Counted from the stretch's first letter, positions 17,624-26,814 are shown. The stretch is 64,000 nt of DNA from ASV31 sp965229765 (GCA_965229765.1 CBDDJT010000002.1:434001-498000); one strand, 5' to 3'. The notes: generated by a model not told the origin, from the letters alone. Numbers and translations: made by a program.

Positions 17624-17788
17624 TACGCTAAGCACTTTCTGGTAAATCTGCGCTTGAGTTCCATTTTTTTGGAAACTAAGCGATTCTTCTGTCGCGCTAT
17701 CTCTCGGCTTCTGTTCGCCTTACAAATCTCCATACCCCCTTGCGCCGAAGCGCCGGACGGAAAACACTCAGTCGGCAGGAGGGTTGCG

Positions 17789-18268
17789 ATGGACCGCACG
17801 GACATGAGCCTTATCGCGTTGCGCCGCATTCTGCGCGCAACCGAACTTTACGGGCGCGATCTGGCGCGCGCCGCCGGCCTGACGGCCGTTCAGGTGCGCG
17901 TGCTGCAGGTGATCGCGGAAACGGGCAGCACGACCCCTACGGCGATCGCGAACCGCATGGGGGTGTCACAGGCCACGGTCAGCGCGCTGATCGATCGTCT
18001 GGCGGCCAAGGGCCAGGTGCGCCGCACACGGTCGGACACGGACCGGCGCCAGACGAACCTTACCCTGACCGAGGATGGCGTCGAGGCGTTGTCGCGGGCG
18101 CCGGACGCGCTGCAGCAGCGTTATGTCAAACGATTCGAGGCGCTTCCCGACTGGGAGCAATCGATGATCGTGGCGGCGCTTGAACGTGTCTCGGCCTTGC
18201 TCGACGCGGATCAGATGGACGCTTCGCCCGTGCTGGACCCCGGCGAGATCGGTCGCAATCCCGGCTGA
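17789..18268 (+). CDS. ectR: MarR-family regulator of ectoine genes
   Basis: The 159-residue protein has a winged-helix MarR domain (T-P-T-A-I-A-N-R-M-G-V-S-Q-A-T-V-S-A-L-I-D-R-L, then R-R-T-R-S-D-T-D-R-R-Q for the wing) flanked by dimerisation helices. Being divergent from ectA is the usual arrangement of EctR, a repressor relieved under salt stress. The start is the ATG at 17789 after GGAGGG; an upstream in-frame extension runs through the AT-rich promoter and was not accepted. Confidence 0.85.
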   Translation: MDRTDMSLIALRRILRATELYGRDLARAAGLTAVQVRVLQVIAETGSTTPTAIANRMGVSQATVSALIDRLAAKGQVRRTRSDTDRRQTNLTLTEDGVEALSRAPDALQQRYVKRFEALPDWEQSMIVAALERVSALLDADQMDASPVLDPGEIGRNPG

Positions 18269-18476
18269 AGGTCAGGATCGCGTCGAACACTTCCGGTTTC
18301 TTCTTTTGGGCCATTTATTGCTTTCCGCCATATTCAAATATCCAAAAAACAGACAGGACAATCTGCGCACGAGACATTGTCCCGGAAACCGAACTTGCTC
18401 ACTATATGGGACGCGCCTGATCCAAAACAGACCAAACATCAAATTAACGATTAACGAATGACGTTTCCAAGCAACA
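18269..18476. other. intergenic gap between convergent ectR and eutA-like gene
   Basis: This 208-bp stretch is less GC-rich than its surroundings. It contains an inverted repeat GGACAAT (18356-18362) / ATTGTCC (18376-18382) with a 13-base loop, which may act as a weak shared terminator. No gene is supported here. Confidence 0.4.
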
Positions 18477-19208
18477 TCAAACGATCATCCGCCTTGAATT
18501 GGCACGAAGCGCGCCCAATTCAGACATATGCCAGGCAAGTGCAAGGTTGCTGCTGATCACCGGCTTTCCAAGTCTGGCTCTCAGATCGGGAAGAAACCCG
18601 GCCGTCCTGAGATTGGTGCAGGACAGAAACACCGCCTGAACGTCCTTGTGGGCGCCCAGCTGCAACGCCGCGGTCTCGACCGACTCTTGCGTGATCCGGG
18701 CCACGCGCGCCTCTTCACGTTCACCGAAGGACAGGCTTTGGGCCACCTCGACGCCCGCGGCCTCGAAGGCAAGCGCCATCGGCGCGGCGACGCTGTCGAT
18801 GTAGGGCGACACAAGCCCGATGCGCCGGGCGCCAAGGTGGTCGAACGCCGCCAGCGCGGCCGAAAACGGGTTGGTCACGTGGCGCGCACGGGCGCCCTGC
18901 CGCAGCATCGCGGCGACCTTGTCGGGGCCGAAACGCATGCTGGCAGAGGTGCAGGCATAGGCCAGAACGTCGAACGGCGCGGCTTGCGGCAGAAGCCCAG
19001 CAGCCCGCGGCAGCGCCTCGGCCATGTCGTCGATCGTGTCCGGCGTCAGGTCATCGCCGCTGGGCACCCGGCTGACATGGATCGCGGCATCGCCGGGGCC
19101 GAAATACTGGCGAAACTCCGGCTCCAGGGTTTCGTCGACTTGCAGCACCACCAGCCCAAGGCGCGGCAGGACATGGCCCGTGTCGACATCGTAGACAAAG
19201 CCGGTCAT
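18477..19208 (-). CDS. EutA-like Asp/Glu racemase superfamily protein
   Basis: The 243-residue protein belongs to the maleate isomerase / arylmalonate decarboxylase / EutA group. Two cysteines sit in the expected places: A-Y-A-C-T-S-A-S-M and F-L-S-C-T-N-L-R-T, the pair used for catalysis in this superfamily. In ectoine catabolism clusters a protein of this type is called EutA, of unproven function. It is the last gene of a three-gene operon, overlapping the M24 gene by ATGA. A maleate isomerase or racemase role remains possible. Confidence 0.72.
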   Translation of the reverse strand: MTGFVYDVDTGHVLPRLGLVVLQVDETLEPEFRQYFGPGDAAIHVSRVPSGDDLTPDTIDDMAEALPRAAGLLPQAAPFDVLAYACTSASMRFGPDKVAAMLRQGARARHVTNPFSAALAAFDHLGARRIGLVSPYIDSVAAPMALAFEAAGVEVAQSLSFGEREEARVARITQESVETAALQLGAHKDVQAVFLSCTNLRTAGFLPDLRARLGKPVISSNLALAWHMSELGALRANSRRMIV

Positions 19209-20353
19209 CCCAGCACCGGCAGATCGGCGGGCGCGCGCGGCGACAAAAGCTCTGGCCCGGCGTCGTTCAGCAGGATGTTCTCCTCATGCACCATGATCCG
19301 GCCCGGCGCGATCTGAAGCCCCGGCTCTATCGTAAGCGCCATGCCCGCCCGCAGCACCGTGTGGTCGCCCGGGATGAACGAGGGCCACTCGGTCAGGCTG
19401 ATGCCCAGCCCGTGGCCCAGCCGCCCGCCAAGCGGCTCTGCCCCGTCGGCGCGGATTCGCGCCGCGATGGCGGCATGTACATCCTGCGCCGTTGCACCGG
19501 GGCGCGCGGCATCGATGCCCGCCTCTGTCGCGGCGAAAAGCGTGTCATGGGCGCGCCGCAGGGTGTCGTCCGCCCGTCCGATGGCCCAGTTCCTGTCGAA
19601 ATCGCAGAAGTAGCCGCCACGCACCGCGCCCGTGTCCAGCATCAGCAAATCGCCTTGCACGAGGGGACGCGCCTCGGCGGGCGAGATCACGTCGCCATAG
19701 CCGCCCTGCCCGGCCCCGCCGGCCACGTAGCTGACCCAATCCGCCCCCTCTTGCAGGCAGAGCGCCTGGACTCCGCGAAAGACCCCGTCCAGAGGCTGGC
19801 CGGGACCGGCGATCTCTGGCACGCGGGCAAAGGCCCGCGCGGCGATCTGGCAGACCTCGCGCAGGCGCGCGGCCTCGGCCGCCGTCTTGATTTCCCGGGT
19901 GCGGTGCAGCGGCGCGGTGCCGTCCACCACATTGCGCGGGGCGATCAATGGAACCAGCCGCAGATAGTCCCCCAGTGGCATCCGCAAATGCGTCTCGGTG
20001 CCCATGGGCACGCCCAGCCGGCCCGAGCGCGGGACAAGACCCGCGATCGCATCGGCCAGCAGGGTAACGCCCTCGTCGGCGGGGTTTGGCGATGCCCATG
20101 TGCGGATGTCGGTCAACCATGTCCGCCGCATCAGGTCCTCGCCGATGGCCGGGATGACCGCCACCGGGTCGCCGGCGCCGGGCACCAGCACGAACCAGGG
20201 ACGCGCCGGGCTTTCCCAGAACCGGGTCAGGAAACCGGTGACATAGAAGATGTCCGGCGCCGTGGTCAGCAGCAACGCATCGATGCCGGACACCGCTATC
20301 TCGGCCTGCATCCGGGCGATGCGGCCCCGGAACTCGGCGGCTGGAAAGGTCAT
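19205..20353 (-). CDS. M24 family metallohydrolase (Xaa-Pro peptidase-like)
   Basis: The 382-residue protein has a creatinase-like N-domain (I-D-A-L-L-L-T-T-A-P-D-I-F-Y-V-T-G-F). Its M24 pita-bread domain has metal ligands in M-L-D-T-G-A, C-D-F-D-R, G-H-G-L-G, T-I-E-P-G and V-H-E-E-N. Ectoine hydrolase DoeA/EutD is an M24 protein and is found with EutA and a PLP lyase, so ring opening of ectoine is possible. The N-domain lacks the conserved region I would expect of typical DoeA, so a dipeptide or other amide substrate is equally likely. Confidence 0.78.
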   Translation of the reverse strand: MTFPAAEFRGRIARMQAEIAVSGIDALLLTTAPDIFYVTGFLTRFWESPARPWFVLVPGAGDPVAVIPAIGEDLMRRTWLTDIRTWASPNPADEGVTLLADAIAGLVPRSGRLGVPMGTETHLRMPLGDYLRLVPLIAPRNVVDGTAPLHRTREIKTAAEAARLREVCQIAARAFARVPEIAGPGQPLDGVFRGVQALCLQEGADWVSYVAGGAGQGGYGDVISPAEARPLVQGDLLMLDTGAVRGGYFCDFDRNWAIGRADDTLRRAHDTLFAATEAGIDAARPGATAQDVHAAIAARIRADGAEPLGGRLGHGLGISLTEWPSFIPGDHTVLRAGMALTIEPGLQIAPGRIMVHEENILLNDAGPELLSPRAPADLPVLG

Positions 20354-21408
20354 TCGGGACCCTCGGACAGGATGCACAGGACGCGCGACGCGGGGCCAAG
20401 ACCCAACGCATCGGCGGCCCCCGCTGCCAAAAGCGCCGCCACCCCCGCACCACCCGATGGCGTGGTTTCCAGCCCCTCGGCCGACAACGCGGCAACGGCA
20501 TCCTGCGCCTGATCCTCGGATACCGTCACGAAGAGATCGGCATCCCGCGCAAGGCCCTTCAGCGCGATCAGCGAGGCGGTCTTGCAATCGAGCCGCCCCA
20601 TCGCCGACACCGGGCCTTCCGTGTCGATCAGCCGGCCCGCGCGGATCGCGCCGATCAGGGCGGGGGCGGCCTGCGGCTCCACCACGGCAACCACGGGCCC
20701 GTCGCCCCAGCGGTCGCGCACCAGCGCCGCGACGGCACCGGCCAGCCCGCCGACACCGGCCTGCAACATCACATGCGTGGGCGGTGCGGCCATCTGCGCG
20801 ACGGCCTCGTCGGCCAGTTGCTGGTAGCCTTCCATCACATGGAACGGCACGTCGGTGTAGCCGGGCCACGAACTGTCGGACAGAAGCGTCCAGCCCTCGG
20901 CCTCGGCCAGACGCATCGCCTCGGACATGCTGTCCTCGTAGATGGCGCCGGCCCGCACCACATCCGCGCCCTTGTCGCGCAGGCGGACCGCGAAGGCCTC
21001 GGGCACGGCTTCGGACAGAACGATCACGGCGCGCGCACCGAAGATCCGCGCGCCCGCCGCGACCGACAGGCCATGGTTGCCCGCGCTGGCCGTGATGAAC
21101 ACCCGGCCCGAAAGGGCGCTGGCCCAGTCGCCGCCAGCTGCGGCTGCCTGTTGCGCGATGGCATAGGCCGCGCCCAGAGCCTTGAAGCTGCCAAGCCCCA
21201 TCCGCCCGCGTTCGTCCTTGATCCAGAGTTCGGCCACGCCGGCCCGCTCTGCCAGTCCCGGCACGGCCCGAAGCGGCGTCTGCGCTGCCGCGGGACACTG
21301 GGCCAAGAGGCGCGCAACCGCGGCGGCGTCGGTGCTGGGCCACGGCGCGTCGGCCAGCGCGCCCTCGGGCAGGCCAGTGCCGCGATATGGGTTTGTCTGC
21401 GTGTCCAT
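20350..21408 (-). CDS. PLP-dependent ammonia-lyase (diaminopropionate lyase / EutB-like)
   Basis: The 352-residue fold-type II PLP enzyme has the Schiff-base lysine 76 in G-S-F-K-A-L-G-A-A-Y-A. It also has S-A-G-N-H-G-L, the glycine-rich A-G-V-G-G-L-A-G-A-V and T-P-S-G-G-A-G near the end. The wording around the lysine and S-S-W-P-G-Y-T-D is closest to diaminopropionate ammonia-lyases; EutB of ectoine clusters is a related threonine dehydratase-like enzyme. It is the first gene of the minus-strand trio, with a strong G-rich ribosome site before 21408. Confidence 0.78.
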   Translation of the reverse strand: MDTQTNPYRGTGLPEGALADAPWPSTDAAAVARLLAQCPAAAQTPLRAVPGLAERAGVAELWIKDERGRMGLGSFKALGAAYAIAQQAAAAGGDWASALSGRVFITASAGNHGLSVAAGARIFGARAVIVLSEAVPEAFAVRLRDKGADVVRAGAIYEDSMSEAMRLAEAEGWTLLSDSSWPGYTDVPFHVMEGYQQLADEAVAQMAAPPTHVMLQAGVGGLAGAVAALVRDRWGDGPVVAVVEPQAAPALIGAIRAGRLIDTEGPVSAMGRLDCKTASLIALKGLARDADLFVTVSEDQAQDAVAALSAEGLETTPSGGAGVAALLAAGAADALGLGPASRVLCILSEGPE

Positions 21409-21600
21409 GGTTCCCCCCCGTCGATGCCATCGCGCCAGACTTTCGCGTCGCGCCGCCCGCGTCAACCGCGGCGACGACCACGCACAATCGGCGGGCACCC
21501 TGTCCCATTAGCGGAAAAATGCGCCCGGCGCAGGCTGGACAAATCGCGCGGCCATGCCAAACCTTTTGCTCATGACAACAGGGCTTGGAGGCCAACGACC

Positions 21601-22422
21601 ATGAAACTCTTTCTGACAGCGGCCATCGCCACCGGTCTGACCGCCACGGGGGCACTGGCCATGGGCCACGGCTGCGCCGCCGGCAAGACGCTGGAAGATG
21701 GCGTGCTGACCATCGCCACCGGCAACCCGGCATACTATCCATGGGTGCTGAACGATGCCCCCGAAAGCAAGGAAGGCTTCGAGGCCGCCGTCGCCTATGC
21801 CATTGCCAACGCGATGGGGTTCGAGGATGACAAGGTGTCGTGGGTGCGCACGTCTTTCGACGAGGCGATCCAGCCCGGCGCCAAGAACTTCGACTTCAAC
21901 ATGCAGCAATACTCGATCACGCCAGAGCGCGAGGCGATGGTGGATTTCTCGCTGCCCTACTACACCTCGGCCATGGCCGTGCTGACCACGCAAAAGGTCG
22001 TAGACGCGGGCGCGGAACCCACGCTTGCCTCGCTCAAGGGGCTGATCTGGGGGGCGGATGCCAACACCACGGCCGTGCCGATGCTGGCAGAAATCGTCGG
22101 GCCGGACCGCAACCCCCTGCTCTACGGTGACAATGCCGACGTGACCGCGGCGATGCAGGCCGGCCAGATCGATGCCGCGCTTTTCGATCTGCCGACCGCG
22201 CTTTACCTGTCGGCCGTGGTGGTCGAGGGCGGGACCCTGCTGGGCCAGTTTCCCGCCGACCGGTCGGACAATCCCGACCAGTTCGGCCTGCTGATGGAAG
22301 AGGGCAGCCCGCTGAAGGAATGCGTGGACGCCGCCATCACCGAACTGACGGATTCCGGCGCGCTGGCCGCGATCGAGGCCGAGTGGCTGCAAGAGGCCAC
22401 GGGCGTTCCGGTCATCGACTAG
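21601..22422 (+). CDS. polar amino-acid-type ABC substrate-binding protein
   Basis: The 273-residue SBP family 3 protein has a signal peptide ending near A-L-A-M (about residue 20). It keeps the bilobed-domain motifs G-F-E-A-A-V-A-Y-A-I and D-F-S-L-P-Y-Y. GGAGG precedes the ATG. It is divergent from the PLP lyase operon and followed directly by permease and ATPase genes. The neighbours suggest a ligand catabolised by that operon: ectoine, a diamino acid or a small peptide-like amide. Confidence 0.88.
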   Translation: MKLFLTAAIATGLTATGALAMGHGCAAGKTLEDGVLTIATGNPAYYPWVLNDAPESKEGFEAAVAYAIANAMGFEDDKVSWVRTSFDEAIQPGAKNFDFNMQQYSITPEREAMVDFSLPYYTSAMAVLTTQKVVDAGAEPTLASLKGLIWGADANTTAVPMLAEIVGPDRNPLLYGDNADVTAAMQAGQIDAALFDLPTALYLSAVVVEGGTLLGQFPADRSDNPDQFGLLMEEGSPLKECVDAAITELTDSGALAAIEAEWLQEATGVPVID

Positions 22423-23280
22423 ATGGCCGACACACCCCTGCAGACCGGGGCGGCGCGCGGCGCCGCCCCCCTCACGCGACGTCAGGCGTACGAGGCACGC
22501 ATCCGCCGCCGTTCGGCCACCATCGCGGCGGTGTCGACAGGTGTCGTCATGGCGGCGGCGGTGATCCTGATCCCGATGGCCCCGGGCTGGGCGGCGGTCA
22601 AGCGCAGCTTCTTCAACGCCGAGGTGTTCGCAAAGACCTTTCCGGGCTTGCTGAACGCCTTCCTGCTGGACGTCGCGATCTTCCTGTGGTGTGCGCCCGC
22701 CATCGCGATCCTGGGCCTTGCCATCGCGCTGTGCCGCGACGTGCGCGCGCCCGCGCTGTTCCCGCTGCGCCTGTTCGGGGCGGTCTACACGGACATATTC
22801 CGCGGGCTGCCGGTGATCCTGGTGATCTACCTGATCGGGTTCGGCATCCCGGGGCTGGGACTGCCGCGGCCGTGGAACTCGCCCTATATCTGGGGCTCTC
22901 TGGCGCTGATCCTCGTCTATTCGGCATATGTGGCGGAGGTGATCCGGTCGGGCATCGACTCGATCCACCAGAGCCAGCGCGCCGCCGCCACGTCGCTGGG
23001 CCTGACCGAAGCCGACACGATGCGTTTTGTCGTGCTGCCGCAGGCCATCCGAAACGTGGTGCCCGCCAACATGAACCTTTTCATCGCGCTGCAAAAGGAC
23101 GTGGCGCTTCTGTCCTTCATCGGCCCGGTCGAGATCTTTCGGCAGGCGGGCGTCTACAAGTCGCTGATGGCCAACTTCACGCCCTACGTCGGCGCGGCGC
23201 TGATCTTTCTGGCAATCACCATACCCGCCACGCGCTATGCCGACTACCTGATGCACCGACAGGCAAGGCAGCGGCGATGA
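22423..23280 (+). CDS. polar amino-acid ABC transporter permease
   Basis: The 285-residue inner-membrane protein has a long charged N-terminus. The HisM/GlnP-type domain includes Y-T-D-I-F-R-G-L-P-V-I-L and the EAA loop Q-S-Q-R-A-A-A-T-S-L-G-L-T-E-A-D-T-M-R-F-V-V-L-P-Q-A-I-R. The start codon follows the previous stop codon directly. Only one permease gene is present, so it probably works as a homodimer, unlike EhuCD of rhizobial ectoine importers. Confidence 0.9.
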   Translation: MADTPLQTGAARGAAPLTRRQAYEARIRRRSATIAAVSTGVVMAAAVILIPMAPGWAAVKRSFFNAEVFAKTFPGLLNAFLLDVAIFLWCAPAIAILGLAIALCRDVRAPALFPLRLFGAVYTDIFRGLPVILVIYLIGFGIPGLGLPRPWNSPYIWGSLALILVYSAYVAEVIRSGIDSIHQSQRAAATSLGLTEADTMRFVVLPQAIRNVVPANMNLFIALQKDVALLSFIGPVEIFRQAGVYKSLMANFTPYVGAALIFLAITIPATRYADYLMHRQARQRR

Positions 23281-24008
23281 GCGTCAAGCTGGCATTGCGC
23301 GGGGTGCGCAAGAGTTTCGGCGACAAGGAGGTCTGCCGCGGCATCGACCTCGACGTCGGCGAGGGGCAGATGGTCTGCCTGATCGGTGCATCGGGATCGG
23401 GCAAGTCCACGCTGTTGCGCTGCATCAACCTGCTGGAGCCGATCGACGACGGGGCAATCCTTCTCGATGGCGTGGACATCGCCGAACCGGGGCGCGATCC
23501 CCTGCCCGTCCGGCGGCGCATCGGCATCGTGTTCCAGTCCTACAACCTGTTCCCGCACATGACAGCGGCCGAGAACGTCATGCTGGCCCCGCGCCGGATC
23601 AAGGGCCTGTCGCGTGCCGATCTTGCCGCGCCGGTCACCGAATTGTTCGACCGTTTCGGGCTGGGCGCGTTCCAGGACCGCTATCCCGATCAGTTGTCCG
23701 GCGGGCAACAGCAGCGCGTGGCGATCATCCGCGCGCTGGCGATGCAGCCAGAGATCATGCTGTTTGACGAGATCACCTCGGCGCTGGACCCCGAACTGGT
23801 GGGCGAGGTGCTGGACGTGCTGCGCCATCTGCGCGCCGAGGGCATGACGATGATCCTGGCCACGCACGAGATGGCCTTCGCCCGGGAGGTGGCAGACAGC
23901 GTCTGTTTTCTCGACGACGGGCGCATTCTGGAACAGGGGCCGCCCGACGCCTTGTTTACCGCACCCCGGCAGGCGCGCACCCGCGCCTTTCTGTCCCGCG
24001 TGCTGTAG
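23277..24008 (+). CDS. polar amino-acid ABC transporter ATPase
   Basis: The 243-residue ATPase has Walker A G-A-S-G-S-G-K-S, V-F-Q-S-Y-N-L-F-P-H-M-T, signature L-S-G-G-Q-Q-Q-R-V-A-I-I-R-A-L and Walker B I-M-L-F-D-E-I-T-S-A-L-D-P. It matches the GlnQ/HisP/EhuA class. It overlaps the permease by ATGA and completes a three-gene importer. In place of the usual D-E-P-T it carries D-E-I-T, a common variant. Confidence 0.92.
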   Translation: MSVKLALRGVRKSFGDKEVCRGIDLDVGEGQMVCLIGASGSGKSTLLRCINLLEPIDDGAILLDGVDIAEPGRDPLPVRRRIGIVFQSYNLFPHMTAAENVMLAPRRIKGLSRADLAAPVTELFDRFGLGAFQDRYPDQLSGGQQQRVAIIRALAMQPEIMLFDEITSALDPELVGEVLDVLRHLRAEGMTMILATHEMAFAREVADSVCFLDDGRILEQGPPDALFTAPRQARTRAFLSRVL

Positions 24009-24017
24009 CGCCCAATA

Positions 24018-24803
24018 TCAGTCGCGCGTGTCCATCACCTCGCCGCCCGCAGCGTGTGTCAGGTCATTGCGGAACTCGAAAAGCTCTGGGAAGAAATAGT
24101 AGCCGGTCGTCACCGCCAGGTAATCGCGAAAGAACGTGCCGCCGGTGCCGCGCGCGCGGATGCCGATCTGGCGGCGCACCATCAGGATGTGATTGTGCCG
24201 CCAGGACTGGAAACGGCGGTCGATCTCGAAGGCGGATTCCGCCAACTGGAACAGGTCGTGCCGCCGCCAGCGATCCCGATAGACTGTCAGCAGGTCGGTG
24301 TCGTGGCGCGCGTAGACGTCGAAGAAGGCATCCCGCAGGGTGCGCGGGTATTCGTCGATCAGTCCGGGCCACAGCTTTTCCACCCGGGCGCGGTAGGCGT
24401 CGTCGGCGGTCTGGCACAGGCCGATCATCACCTCGACCTCGCGGAACTGGCGCGACTGCATCCCCGACGCGCCGGTCAGTTCGCCCCGGAACTCGGCGAA
24501 ATCGGCGGCAGACATGGTTTCCAGCACGGTCCAGTGCGCTTCGGCCAGCTTCAGAATCTCGCCGATGCGGTGCATCAGCCAGTTCGCCTGCGTCAGGTCG
24601 TCGACATCGAGCAATGCGACGATGCGTTTCAAATCGTGAATGATGTGCTTGAACCAAAGCTCCAGCACGTGGTGGACCGTGACAAAGATATGCTCTTCGG
24701 GATGCGCCGTGATCGGGCGCATGGCCGTCAGCAGGCGATCGAGCTGCAAGTGGTAGATATAGTCGAAGCTCTGCCCCTCGGGCATCTGATGCGTTTCGCT
24801 CAT
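24018..24803 (-). CDS. tryptophan 2,3-dioxygenase family protein
   Basis: The heme enzyme opens the indole ring of tryptophan to N-formylkynurenine. The 261-residue protein has F-V-T-V-H-H-V-L-E-L-W-F-K (active-site Phe and His), S-R-Q-F-R (carboxylate-binding Arg), and R-H-N-H-I-L-M-V-R-R-Q-I-G with G-T-G-G-T, where the proximal heme His is expected. The start at 24803 has GGGAGG upstream. No kynureninase or formamidase is adjacent unless the alpha/beta hydrolase at 29.2 kb fills that role, so a different indole substrate cannot be excluded. Confidence 0.85.
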   Translation of the reverse strand: MSETHQMPEGQSFDYIYHLQLDRLLTAMRPITAHPEEHIFVTVHHVLELWFKHIIHDLKRIVALLDVDDLTQANWLMHRIGEILKLAEAHWTVLETMSAADFAEFRGELTGASGMQSRQFREVEVMIGLCQTADDAYRARVEKLWPGLIDEYPRTLRDAFFDVYARHDTDLLTVYRDRWRRHDLFQLAESAFEIDRRFQSWRHNHILMVRRQIGIRARGTGGTFFRDYLAVTTGYYFFPELFEFRNDLTHAAGGEVMDTRD

Positions 24804-24979
24804 GTCGCGCCTCCCTTCCGCCGTTTGCCGCGCCGGGCGCAGCGAGATTGGGGGCATTCGCCATCGAAAACAAACGAAATTATCGACAATTCCTATATTG
24901 CATTAAATACATGTCGCTTCATAATCGCTTCGCCGGACACGGGAGGCACAGCCCGGCCGGAGGGAGGTCTACGTCTGCG

Positions 24980-25708
24980 ATGACGCAGCTTGAAAAGGCA
25001 TACCAGTCGCTTCGCGACGGGATTGTAAGTGGTGACCTGCCGCCCGGCAGTCCGCTTCGGCTCAATGCCCTGAGCGAGCGCTACGGCGTCGGCTATTCCC
25101 CCTTGCGTGAGGCCTTGAACCGCCTGCATGGAGAGCGGCTTGTAACCGCGGAATCCCTGCGCGGCTTTCGTGTGGCGCCGCTGTCGCTGGATGCGATGTG
25201 GGACACGATCCGAACGCGCATCCTGATCGAGACAGAGGCGCTGCGACTGTCCGTCGAAAAGGGCGACGACGACTGGGCGGCATCGGTGGTGGCCGCGCTT
25301 CATTCGTTCGTGCAGCAGGCCGCGCGGACAGGCCCCGACAGGGACGTGTCCAGGCTGGAACAGCGCCATCATGCGTTCCATCGCGCCCTGATATCCGCTT
25401 GCGGGTCCGCGTGGCTGCTGGAACTGGCAGAGCAGCTATACGTAGGCTCGGCGCGCTACCGTTTTCCCACGCTTGTTCACCTTGGCACACACCGGTTGCG
25501 CGACATCGCGGGAGAGCACAGACAGATCGCCGAGGCTGTTCTCGACCGCGACAGCACACGCGCCTCGGCGCTTCTCACGGAACACTATTCACGCTCTGGG
25601 GCTTCCATCGAATCAGCGATGTCTGCCACCAATGCGGAACCACCGGCGGATGGAATTGCCGCCGGATCGACACGGGGCGACACCGCCCAGAAAAAGGCAA
25701 ATGCCTGA
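24980..25708 (+). CDS. GntR-family regulator with FCD domain
   Basis: The 242-residue protein has a GntR winged helix at residues 8-70 (G-D-L-P-P-G-S-P-L-R-L-N-A-L-S-E-R-Y-G-V, then S-P-L-R-E-A-L-N-R-L). An FCD domain follows, with probable metal or ligand residues in H-H-A-F-H-R-A-L and E-H-R-Q-I. It is divergent from the dioxygenase gene and 28 bases before the TRAP receptor, so it likely controls both. The start at 24980 follows GGGAGG; a longer reading frame begins at 24848 in AT-rich promoter DNA. Confidence 0.82.
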   Translation: MTQLEKAYQSLRDGIVSGDLPPGSPLRLNALSERYGVGYSPLREALNRLHGERLVTAESLRGFRVAPLSLDAMWDTIRTRILIETEALRLSVEKGDDDWAASVVAALHSFVQQAARTGPDRDVSRLEQRHHAFHRALISACGSAWLLELAEQLYVGSARYRFPTLVHLGTHRLRDIAGEHRQIAEAVLDRDSTRASALLTEHYSRSGASIESAMSATNAEPPADGIAAGSTRGDTAQKKANA

Positions 25709-25736
25709 GACACAGGCATAACGACAGGGAGAAGAC

Positions 25737-26798
25737 ATGACCAGACTCACCAGATTTTGCACCGCGCTTGCCGCGTCCACACTGATTGCCGGCGCGGCGT
25801 CGGCCCAGGTCAACCTCTCCGGCGAGACCGCAGGCCAAGGCGGCGTTCCCGGTACGGTTCACGCCCATGTGGGCGAGGTGGCTGCCGCGAACGGCATCGC
25901 CGACATCCAGATCCAGTTCGGCCAGACGCTGACAAACTCGGTCCAGAACCTGGCCGAGGGCAAGACCGACATCGTTTCGGCACCGCAGCTGCTGCCGTTC
26001 CTTCTGGCAAACGGGCGCGGCCCCTACTCTGCGCTGGGCAAGGAGGCCGGTGCCGAACTGGCCGCCAACATCCGCGTGCTCTTTACCTATTCGTTTGGCT
26101 ACACCTCGCTTTACGCCTTCGATTCCAACGGAGTGCAGGGATGGGAGGATCTGAAGAACCGCCGCGTCTACAACGGTCCGCCGCGCGGCGCCGCGCTGGT
26201 GATGGGCCAGCAGATCATCCAGTTCATGGGCGGTGGCAAGGAAGGCACCGACTATACCGGAATTCAGGTGAACTGGGCCCAGGACGTCAAGACGATCACC
26301 GATGGCTCGGCAGAGGCGATCGTGCTGCCGATGACCTTTCCGGACCGCCGCGTGACTGCGGCGATCGCCTCGGGCAACATGACGCTGTTCTCGCAGACCA
26401 AGGAAATCTTCGAAAGCGAAGCGTTCCAGAAGTATGCCTCGACCCCCGGCGCGGCGCCGCTGCGCATACCGGTCGAGAACATGGGGTATGACTCGATGGC
26501 CGACAGTGTCTCCATCGTGTCCGAGGACGGACTGTTCCGCGCGGTTTCGACCACCGGCTCGGAAATCGTTCACAAGGACATGGACGAGGAACTGGCCTAC
26601 CAGCTGACCAAGGCCGTGATCGACTCGCTCGACGCGCTGAAGGCCAAGGCGCCCTGGGGTGCAAACGTCGGTCTCGGTGTGCTCGAGGTTCCGGATTCGG
26701 GTCTCTGCGGGCTCAACCCGATGAAGTACCATCCCGGCGCCGTCCGCGCGTGGGAAGAAGCGGGTTATACCGTGCCCGAGTGCGCCAAGCCCAGCTGA
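25737..26798 (+). CDS. TAXI-family TRAP transporter receptor
   Basis: This periplasmic solute receptor of the TAXI subfamily has 353 residues. A signal peptide ends at A-S-A-Q (about residue 23). The mature part has N-L-A-E-G-K-T-D-I-V-S-A-P-Q and a segment L-K-N-R-R-V-Y-N-G-P-P-R-G-A typical of the family. It precedes a fused TRAP permease. TAXI systems often carry glutamate, 2-oxoglutarate or small aromatic acids; the ligand here is unknown. Confidence 0.85.
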   Translation: MTRLTRFCTALAASTLIAGAASAQVNLSGETAGQGGVPGTVHAHVGEVAAANGIADIQIQFGQTLTNSVQNLAEGKTDIVSAPQLLPFLLANGRGPYSALGKEAGAELAANIRVLFTYSFGYTSLYAFDSNGVQGWEDLKNRRVYNGPPRGAALVMGQQIIQFMGGGKEGTDYTGIQVNWAQDVKTITDGSAEAIVLPMTFPDRRVTAAIASGNMTLFSQTKEIFESEAFQKYASTPGAAPLRIPVENMGYDSMADSVSIVSEDGLFRAVSTTGSEIVHKDMDEELAYQLTKAVIDSLDALKAKAPWGANVGLGVLEVPDSGLCGLNPMKYHPGAVRAWEEAGYTVPECAKPS

Positions 26799-26814
26799 GG
26801 CTCTGATCACTGTG

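Noticed and set aside
17504..17788. N-terminal extension of EctR
   Set aside because: Covers the ectA promoter and operator; the ATG at 17789 has GGAGGG and matches MarR family length.
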